Assembly (NCBI GenBank): GCA_045537915.1
Contig: JAZSQK010000030.1
Location: forward strand, 49,252 to 113,251
DNA length: 64,000 bases
Direction: 5' to 3'
Source: SFWF01 sp045537915
GTDB lineage: Bacteria > Bacillota > Clostridia > Oscillospirales > Acutalibacteraceae
Positions 58,312-64,000 of this stretch are shown one piece after another; position 1 is the stretch's first letter, and the number at the start of each line of letters is the position of its first letter. The position numbers and the translations under genes are program-made. The notes under the pieces are model-generated. The model ran no database searches. It was not told the origin of the DNA and was given only the letters and a program-made list of their open reading frames with translations.

Positions 58312-60945
58312 TTGGCAAAAGAATTAGCAAAGGTTTACGATCCCGGCGAGGTTGAAGACAGAATATATAAATTCTGGCTTGACGGTAAGTTTTTTCACGC
58401 CGAAGTCGATGCAAATAAAGAACCATATACTATTGTTATACCGCCACCAAACATAACAGGTCAGCTCCATATGGGCCATGCTCTTGATAACACTCTGCAG
58501 GATATACTGATAAGATTTCGCAGAATGCAGGGAAGAGCGGCGCTTTGGATTCCCGGTACAGACCACGCTTCTATCGCAACCGAAGCAAAGATAGTCGAGG
58601 CAATGAAAAAGGAGGGCGTGACTAAAGAAGAAATCGGTCGTGATGGCTTCTTGGAACGTGCTTGGGCCTGGAAGGACGAGTTTGGCGGAAGAATTATAGG
58701 TCAGCTTAAGAAACTAGGTGCTTCTTGCGACTGGGACAGAGAGCGATTTACCCTTGATGAAGGATGCTCTAATGCTGTTCGTGAAGTGTTTGTCAGACTT
58801 TATCAAAAGGGGCTTATTTACAGAGGCGAACGCATTATCAACTGGTGCCCTCACTGTTTGACATCTATCTCGGATGCCGAGGTAGTATATAATGAGTCGG
58901 AAGGTAATTTCTGGCATCTTCGTTATCCCGTTAAGGATAGCGATGAATTTTTGTGTCTTGCAACAACAAGACCTGAAACTATGCTCGGAGATACTGCGGT
59001 TGCTGTTCATCCCGATGATGAAAGATATAAGCATCTTATCGGAAAGACGGTAGTTTTGCCCCTTGTTAACCGAGAAATACCTATTGTTGCAGATACCTAT
59101 GTTGAGATGGACTTCGGTACAGGTGTAGTTAAAATTACACCTGCTCATGACCCGAATGACTACGAGGTAGGCCTTCGTCATAATCTTCCGGTTATCAATG
59201 TAATGACCGATGACGCAAAGATTAACGAGCTTGGCGGAAAGTATGAGGGAATGGACCGTTACGAAGCCCGCAAGGCTATAGTTTCTGACCTTGATGCTGA
59301 AGGCTTCCTTGTCAAAGTAGAGCCCATAAAGCACAATGTCGGTTCCTGTTACCGTTGCAATTCTGTTGTTGAACCCAGAATTTCTAAACAGTGGTTCGTA
59401 AAAATGGAGCCTCTGGCAAAACCTGCTATTGAAGCGGTAAGAAACTCAGATATTAAGTTTATCCCCGGACGTCTTGAAAAGATCTATTTCAACTGGATGG
59501 AGAATATTAAGGACTGGTGCATCTCACGTCAGCTCTGGTGGGGACACAGAATCCCTGCTTGGTACTGTCCTGAATGTGGTGAGATTATAGTTTCTCGTAC
59601 AGATCCCGATAAGTGTCACAAGTGCGGTTGCGACCGTCTTTCACAGGATGAGGATACCCTTGACACCTGGTTCTCCTCGGCACTTTGGCCATTCTCAACT
59701 CTCGGTTGGCCTGAGGAGAATATTGACCTTAAGTATTTCTATCCTACAGATACCCTCGTTACAGGCTATGATATTATCTTTTTCTGGGTTGCCAGAATGA
59801 TTTTCTCGGGTCTTGAGTACACCGATACCGTACCCTTTAAAACGGTTCTCTTCCACGGTATTGTCCGTGATGCAAACGGTATAAAGATGTCAAAATCTCT
59901 CGGTAACGGTATAGATCCGCTTGTTGAAATAGAGAAGTACGGCGCAGATGCCCTTCGTTTTACTCTTGCAACAGGAAACACGCCCGGAAATGATATGAGA
60001 TATATTCCCGAACGTGTTGAGGCAAGTCGTAATTTTGCAAACAAGATTTGGAACGCTGCGAGGTTCCTTCTTATGAATCTTGAAAGTGACGAGGAAATGC
60101 CCTTGCCGGAGAATCTCGCCCTTGAGGACAAGTGGGTGCTTTCTAAGTACAACACTTTAGTACAGGATGTTACCGACAATTTAGATAAGTTTGAACTAGG
60201 ACTTGCGGTGTCAAAGCTTTACGATTTTATTTGGGACATTTTCTGTGATTGGTATATTGAACTTTGCAAGTCAAGACTGAATTCTGACAATACTGATGCT
60301 GCTAATACTGCAAGAGCGGTTCTGACATATGTCTTTACGGGAATATTAAAACTACTTCACCCCTTTATGCCCTTTATTACTGAAGAAATCTGGCAGAGTC
60401 TTCCGCACGGTAGTCAAAAGGCTATAATGGTATCAAAGTGGCCCGAATTTGACCCAAACCTTGCCTTTACTAAGGAAGAGGAAGATTTTGAAAAGGTGAT
60501 AGCGGTTATCAGAGCAGTGCGCAACCGTAGAAGCGAAATGAATGTTCCGCCTTCAAAGAAGGCGCAGGTGTTCATCGCAACAGAGTCTTCCGAGATTTTT
60601 GAGGCAGGAAAACCCTTTATCACAAGACTTGCTTCTGCAAATGAGGTTTCTGTCGGCAGTAGCTTTGATATGCCTGATGCTGTTTTGGTTGTAACCGACA
60701 GCGCTAAGGTTTATATTCCTTTAAACGAGCTTGTTGACTTTGCTGCGGAGCTTGACAGACTGTCAAAGGAGCTTGAGACGGCAAATAAGGATAAGGGCTT
60801 TTATGAAAATAAGCTGAACAATCCGGGATTTGTTGCAAAGGCGCCCGAAGCGGTTGTTAATCAACAAAGAGAACTACTTGCAAAGACTCTTGATAAAATT
60901 GCATTACTTGAAGAAAGTATAGCAAAAATTAAAGCACAGATTTAA
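58312..60945 (+). CDS. valS: Valyl-tRNA synthetase
   Basis: Class I synthetase. Signature motif PPPNITGQLHMGHALDNTLQ; the editing domain has TTRPETMLGDTAVAVHP; a zinc-type insert has CPECGEIIV and CHKCGC; the KMSKS motif is IKMSKSLGNGIDP. The C-terminal coiled-coil tRNA-binding arm (LDRLSKELETANKDKGFYEN) is complete. 877 residues. TTG start behind GGAGGG. The leader has no T-box motif, so control differs from many Firmicute valS genes. Confidence 0.98.
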   Translation: MAKELAKVYDPGEVEDRIYKFWLDGKFFHAEVDANKEPYTIVIPPPNITGQLHMGHALDNTLQDILIRFRRMQGRAALWIPGTDHASIATEAKIVEAMKKEGVTKEEIGRDGFLERAWAWKDEFGGRIIGQLKKLGASCDWDRERFTLDEGCSNAVREVFVRLYQKGLIYRGERIINWCPHCLTSISDAEVVYNESEGNFWHLRYPVKDSDEFLCLATTRPETMLGDTAVAVHPDDERYKHLIGKTVVLPLVNREIPIVADTYVEMDFGTGVVKITPAHDPNDYEVGLRHNLPVINVMTDDAKINELGGKYEGMDRYEARKAIVSDLDAEGFLVKVEPIKHNVGSCYRCNSVVEPRISKQWFVKMEPLAKPAIEAVRNSDIKFIPGRLEKIYFNWMENIKDWCISRQLWWGHRIPAWYCPECGEIIVSRTDPDKCHKCGCDRLSQDEDTLDTWFSSALWPFSTLGWPEENIDLKYFYPTDTLVTGYDIIFFWVARMIFSGLEYTDTVPFKTVLFHGIVRDANGIKMSKSLGNGIDPLVEIEKYGADALRFTLATGNTPGNDMRYIPERVEASRNFANKIWNAARFLLMNLESDEEMPLPENLALEDKWVLSKYNTLVQDVTDNLDKFELGLAVSKLYDFIWDIFCDWYIELCKSRLNSDNTDAANTARAVLTYVFTGILKLLHPFMPFITEEIWQSLPHGSQKAIMVSKWPEFDPNLAFTKEEEDFEKVIAVIRAVRNRRSEMNVPPSKKAQVFIATESSEIFEAGKPFITRLASANEVSVGSSFDMPDAVLVVTDSAKVYIPLNELVDFAAELDRLSKELETANKDKGFYENKLNNPGFVAKAPEAVVNQQRELLAKTLDKIALLEESIAKIKAQI

Positions 60946-60948
60946 AAA

Positions 60949-60974
60949 TAAGGCTGACGAGACCGTCAGCCTTA
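60949..60974 (+). terminator. Hairpin between valS and folC
   Basis: TAAGGCTGACG (60949-60959) pairs with CGTCAGCCTTA (60964-60974), loop AGAC. The following stretch is only moderately T-rich (CTTTGAATTTTGG), so partial read-through into folC is likely; valS-folC is a common pair. Confidence 0.6.
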
Positions 60975-60995
60975 CTTTGAATTTTGGAGGAAACA

Positions 60996-62219
60996 ATGAA
61001 TTATAATGAAGCCTTAGAGTATATTCATTCTCTTCAGGTTTTTGGCTCGATACCCGGACTTGAGCGTATAAGTGAATTGCTGTCACGAATGGGTAATCCT
61101 CAGGATGATCTTAAGTTTATCCACGTTGCCGGTACAAACGGAAAAGGCTCCACCTGTACAATGCTTTGTGAGATATATATGAGAGCAGGGCAGAGGGTAG
61201 GACTTTATACCTCGCCTTATGTCGTTGACTTTCGGGAGAGAATTCAGATAAACGGAGAATATATCCCTAAAGACGACCTTGCAAGACTTTGCAAAATGGT
61301 TAAAAATACAGGTGTTTATGTTACTGAGTTTGAATTTATAACCGCACTTGCTTTCCTTTATTTTAAAGAGCAGAACTGTGATATGGTAATTCTTGAGGTC
61401 GGACTCGGCGGAAGATATGATGCTACAAATGTTATAAAGTCACCGCTTTGCTCGGTAATTACACGAATTGATCTTGACCACACCGACTATCTTGGCAACA
61501 CCTATATGGAGATAGCGTCGGAAAAATGTGGAATTATTAAAGGTAGCAGTCCTGTTGTTGCATATCCCGACCAAAACTATGAAGCATTAGCTACGATAAA
61601 AAATTATGCGCCAAGGCTTTTAGTTCCGGATATGGAGCGGATACAAATAATTTCTGCTGATATTAACGGAAATCACTTTATATATAAAGGTAAGGAGTAT
61701 AAAACCAAACTTGTAGGTCAGCATCAAATTTTTAATGCTGTTACCGCTATTGAAACTGCAAAAACAGTTGGCATCGCTACCGATGACAGTATTAGAGAGG
61801 GAATTGCCTCGGCAGAGATTGCTGCAAGAATTGAGCTTATCAGTGAAAACCCGCTTGTTGTTCTCGATGGCTCTCATAACCCGAACGGAGCAGATGCTCT
61901 GGCAGGGTTTATGAAAGATTTCGATAACGATATAGTAGCCGTAATCGGAATGATGGCAGATAAGGATTGTGAGCTTTTCCTTAAGAAGATATTATCCTTT
62001 TGCTCAACTGTAATAACCGTAACGGTAAAAGAGAATAAGCGAAGCATATCGGCGAAAGAACTTTCAAAACTTGCAAAAAAATATTGTCCTGACACCATCG
62101 CTGCAAGTTCATATGATGAAGCGTTAGCTTTGGCTAAGGAAAAATCTTGCAACTCAAGGCCAATATTCATCTGCGGGTCACTTTATCTTGCCGCCGCAAT
62201 AAGAGAAAAACTGAAATAA
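60996..62219 (+). CDS. folC: Folylpolyglutamate synthase / dihydrofolate synthase
   Basis: Mur-ligase-like enzyme that adds glutamate to folates. ATP loop HVAGTNGKGSTCTMLCEI; LYTSPYVVDFRERIQINGE, ILEVGLGGRYDATNVI and LDGSHNPNGADAL are family motifs. 407 residues. Start at ATG 60996, five bases behind GGAGG; the TTG at 60984 overlaps that site. Confidence 0.95.
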   Translation: MNYNEALEYIHSLQVFGSIPGLERISELLSRMGNPQDDLKFIHVAGTNGKGSTCTMLCEIYMRAGQRVGLYTSPYVVDFRERIQINGEYIPKDDLARLCKMVKNTGVYVTEFEFITALAFLYFKEQNCDMVILEVGLGGRYDATNVIKSPLCSVITRIDLDHTDYLGNTYMEIASEKCGIIKGSSPVVAYPDQNYEALATIKNYAPRLLVPDMERIQIISADINGNHFIYKGKEYKTKLVGQHQIFNAVTAIETAKTVGIATDDSIREGIASAEIAARIELISENPLVVLDGSHNPNGADALAGFMKDFDNDIVAVIGMMADKDCELFLKKILSFCSTVITVTVKENKRSISAKELSKLAKKYCPDTIAASSYDEALALAKEKSCNSRPIFICGSLYLAAAIREKLK

Positions 62220-62332
62220 TACAATTAAATACAGAAATTCGACAACGCACTTCTGCATAAAATTCGAGGACAAGGGTATATTATATAATAGTAATATACA
62301 AAATTTTCCAGAGTTTTATACGGAGGTGCGTT

Positions 62333-62665
62333 ATGTCTTGTGAGATAAGGTCGGTGGGAGAGCTTTTAACGGTAATGCTTGACGGCGAGATAGATCATCA
62401 CACAGCTAAAGCAATAAGGGAGGAAATAGATGAGGCAATAGACTTTCATATGCCATCGCTTCTTATAATGGATTTTGAACGGGTTTCATTTATGGACAGC
62501 TCAGGCATTGGGCTTGTTATGGGCAGATATAAAAACCTGCAAAAAAACAATGCAAAACTTAATCTTACAAATCTGCCTCCCAATATATATAAGGTAATGA
62601 AACTTGCTGGAATCGAAAGATTGGCAAAAATTGAGAGGAGTGTTGTAAATGAAGCCTGTAAATAA
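62333..62665 (+). CDS. spoIIAA: Anti-sigma F factor antagonist SpoIIAA
   Basis: STAS-domain protein that releases sigma-F in the forespore when unphosphorylated. The phosphorylated serine is in FMDSSGIGLVMGRYK; the N-terminal segment LLTVMLDGEIDHHTAKAIR is typical. 110 residues. ACGGAGGTG ribosome binding site. The stop overlaps spoIIAB by 17 bases. Confidence 0.95.
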   Translation: MSCEIRSVGELLTVMLDGEIDHHTAKAIREEIDEAIDFHMPSLLIMDFERVSFMDSSGIGLVMGRYKNLQKNNAKLNLTNLPPNIYKVMKLAGIERLAKIERSVVNEACK

Positions 62666-63080
62666 GTTTAGTATGAAATTTATGTCCCGTTCTTCAAACG
62701 AATCTTTCTCCAGAAGTGTCGTTTCGGCCTTCGCTTCACAACTTGACCCAACCATTGATGAACTTTCTGACATTAAGACGGCGGTCTCCGAGGCGGTAAC
62801 AAACTGTATCGTTCATGCGTATGCAGACACGGTTGGAACGGTTTACATATCTTGCGAACAGTTTGATGATGGTGTGCTTCGCATAAAAATCAGAGATAAG
62901 GGCTGCGGGATTTCCGATCTTAAGCAGGCAATGGAGCCACTTTATTCGTCACAGCAAGGCGAGAGGGCAGGTCTGGGCTTTACGGTGATGGAAAACTTTA
63001 TGGACTCACTTCGTGTAAGTTCAAAGGTTGGAAAAGGAACAACCGTAACCATGCGCAAGAAACTGAGTGTGAAACGATGA
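62649..63080 (+). CDS. spoIIAB: Anti-sigma F factor / serine kinase SpoIIAB
   Basis: GHKL-type kinase that binds sigma-F and phosphorylates SpoIIAA. Motifs: TAVSEAVTNCIVHAYAD (N box), IRDKGCGI (G1), GERAGLGFTVMENFMD (G2) and KGTTVTMRK. 143 residues. Its TGA overlaps the ATG of sigF. Confidence 0.96.
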   Translation: MKPVNKFSMKFMSRSSNESFSRSVVSAFASQLDPTIDELSDIKTAVSEAVTNCIVHAYADTVGTVYISCEQFDDGVLRIKIRDKGCGISDLKQAMEPLYSSQQGERAGLGFTVMENFMDSLRVSSKVGKGTTVTMRKKLSVKR

Positions 63081-63730
63081 ATGACCGAAACCGTATTATT
63101 GAAGAAAATGTCAATCTTGTTCACGCATGTTGCAAACGGTTTGTTGGCAGAGGAATTGAATATGATGATCTTTTTCAGGCAGGTTGTATAGGCCTGATCA
63201 AAGCGGCCGACGGGTTCGATGAATCCAGAGGCCTTTGTTTTTCCACCTATGCCGTTCCGTCTATAATGGGAGAAATAAAGCGCCAGTTCAGAGATACCGG
63301 CGCAGTAAAGGTTTCCCGTAAACTTAAAGAGCTTTCCCTTAAGGTTACCAGAGAAAAGGAATATTTTGAAAAGCATACTGGCGAGGTGGCAACTGTTTCA
63401 GTTCTTGCAGAAAAATTGGGTGTTGAGCCCGAAGAGGTTGCTGAGGCAATCTGCGCTTCCCGTCAGGTGTTGTCGCTTACTGTCGAGGATGAAGAGGGAA
63501 CAAGCGAAATGCAGATACCTGTCGAAAGTTGTGAGGAAAGCGTTTGCGGCAAACTGCAAATGGAACAGGCAATGCAGAATCTGGACGAGCTTGAACGAAA
63601 TCTCATAGTTCTAAGGTATTATAACGAAAAGACACAGACGGAATCGGCGGCAATCCTTGGGATATCTCAGGTGCAGGTTTCCAGAAAAGAGAAGAAAGCC
63701 TTGGAAAAATTACGAAAAAATCTTGTTTAA
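63077..63730 (+). CDS. sigF: RNA polymerase sigma-F factor SpoIIAC
   Basis: Forespore-specific sigma factor. Region 2 is GIEYDDLFQAGCIGLIKAAD with FDESRGLCFSTYAVPSIMGE; region 3 holds IKRQFRDTGAVKVSRKLKEL; region 4 is QTESAAILGISQVQVSRKEK. 217 residues, slightly short of the Bacillus protein. The full spoIIA operon in order is strong evidence for sporulation. Only a weak hairpin (63729-63744) ends it. Confidence 0.96.
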   Translation: MNDRNRIIEENVNLVHACCKRFVGRGIEYDDLFQAGCIGLIKAADGFDESRGLCFSTYAVPSIMGEIKRQFRDTGAVKVSRKLKELSLKVTREKEYFEKHTGEVATVSVLAEKLGVEPEEVAEAICASRQVLSLTVEDEEGTSEMQIPVESCEESVCGKLQMEQAMQNLDELERNLIVLRYYNEKTQTESAAILGISQVQVSRKEKKALEKLRKNLV

Positions 63731-63816
63731 AAACATAAGTTTTTGGACACATTATATAAGCCGCAATATGTATGAAAAAAGTGTAAAAAAATTTAGTAAA
63801 AATATGAAAAAAAGTG

Positions 63817-63845
63817 TTGACTTTAGAAAATGATTGTGGTATTAT
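63817..63845 (+). promoter_or_regulatory. Probable rRNA operon promoter
   Basis: TTGACT and TATTAT with a 17-base spacer, preceded by a long A/T-rich stretch (63760-63815) that looks like an UP element. Confidence 0.8.
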
Positions 63846-64000
63846 AATCTGGCACCGTAAAAAGCGGCGCTGAAAACGGACCTTGAAAATTAAACAACGA
63901 CGAGATAGAAGAAAGAAATTGGACCCGACAATTTTGATGAGAAATCATTAAGTAAATTTAAGGACAAATTCAGACAAAAACGCTAGTTTTTAGAGAATGA
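63846..64000 (+). other. Probable rRNA operon leader (16S gene just past the window)
   Basis: Behind the promoter the sequence CCTTGAAAATTAAACAACGA (63881-63900) matches the boxA-like words typical of Firmicute pre-16S leaders. No 16S core sequence is reached before the window ends. The call would be refuted if the next few hundred bases did not hold a 16S rRNA gene. Confidence 0.7.

Noticed and set aside
62220..62332. Sigma-H promoter ahead of spoIIA
   Set aside because: CGAGGACAA at 62255-62263 only partly fits the -35, and no GAAT-type -10 is at the right distance; a TATAAT at 62284 has no matching -35. Left unassigned.
8..63600. Many long open frames antisense to or out of frame with genes such as carB, polC, obgE and rpsB
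   Set aside because: They are shadows of real genes: low-complexity translations, no ribosome binding sites, and each lies fully within a confidently identified gene.

Overview
This 64 kb window reads as a chromosomal core region of an endospore-forming, moderate-G+C Firmicute of class Clostridia, most likely in or near the Oscillospirales/Ruminococcaceae. The placement rests on an intact spoIIA operon (spoIIAA-spoIIAB-sigF), a PolC-type replicase, an IspH-ribosomal protein S1 fusion, an L27 leader peptide beside its processing protease Prp, a YlxM-Ffh pair, a PyrR-type attenuator, frequent TTG starts and strong AGGAGG ribosome binding sites. The genus is inference. I see no prophage, insertion sequence, CRISPR array or obvious genomic island; nearly all genes are housekeeping genes in tight operons.

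Layout. 1-5.4 kb: 3' part of uvrB, an unrecognised membrane-anchored protein and uvrA (excision repair). 5.5-9.4 kb: DUF5685, a J-domain/TPR protein with a cysteine-rich tail, a membrane protein, a YhiN-type flavoprotein and cmk. 9.4-16.9 kb: plsC, ispH-rpsA fusion, rplU-prp-rpmA, obg, mrnC, a YitT protein, dut and trmB. 17-21 kb: two CobW-type GTPases (one with a His-rich metal-binding loop, one apparently fused to a YcgQ/DUF1980-like domain), a metallo-beta-lactamase-fold hydrolase and an FGGY sugar kinase. 21-30 kb, minus strand: the pyrimidine operon pyrC-carB-pyrK-pyrD-pyrF-pyrE-pyrB-pyrI, behind a sigma-A promoter and a readable PyrR attenuator, and interrupted between pyrF and pyrE by a peculiar array of mini-hairpins. 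30-31.7 kb: a solo OppA-type lipoprotein. 31.8-35.8 kb: ylxM-ffh-rpsP-khpA-rimM-trmD and an HPr protein. 35.9-40.3 kb: tRNA-Pro(GGG), then on the minus strand ssrA (tmRNA), smpB, a coiled-coil protein, coaD, rsmD and guaB. 40.4-53.8 kb: rpsB-tsf, pyrH-frr, uppS-cdsA-dxr-rseP-ispG-polC and an M23/G5 peptidoglycan hydrolase. 53.9-63.7 kb: a divergent type II topoisomerase pair, valS, folC and spoIIA. The window closes in what looks like the promoter and leader of an rRNA operon.

How the genes work together: isoprenoid synthesis by the MEP pathway is represented by dxr, ispG and ispH, and feeds uppS. UMP is made by the pyr operon and handled by pyrH, cmk and dut. Translation and its quality control are covered by S1, S2, S16, L21, L27, EF-Ts, RRF, RimM, TrmD, TrmB, RsmD, Obg, tmRNA and SmpB. 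carA and pyrR are expected partners of the pyr operon but are not in the window.

Most worth a second look: a PolC that appears to lack its proofreading exonuclease; an IMP dehydrogenase that matches, residue for residue at key sites, the odd enzyme of the protozoan Tritrichomonas foetus; the mini-hairpin array inside the pyr operon; the CobW/CobW-DUF1980 metal GTPase pair; the DUF5685/J-domain cassette; a long inverted repeat beside tRNA-Pro and ssrA; and an unusual apparent tmRNA resume codon.
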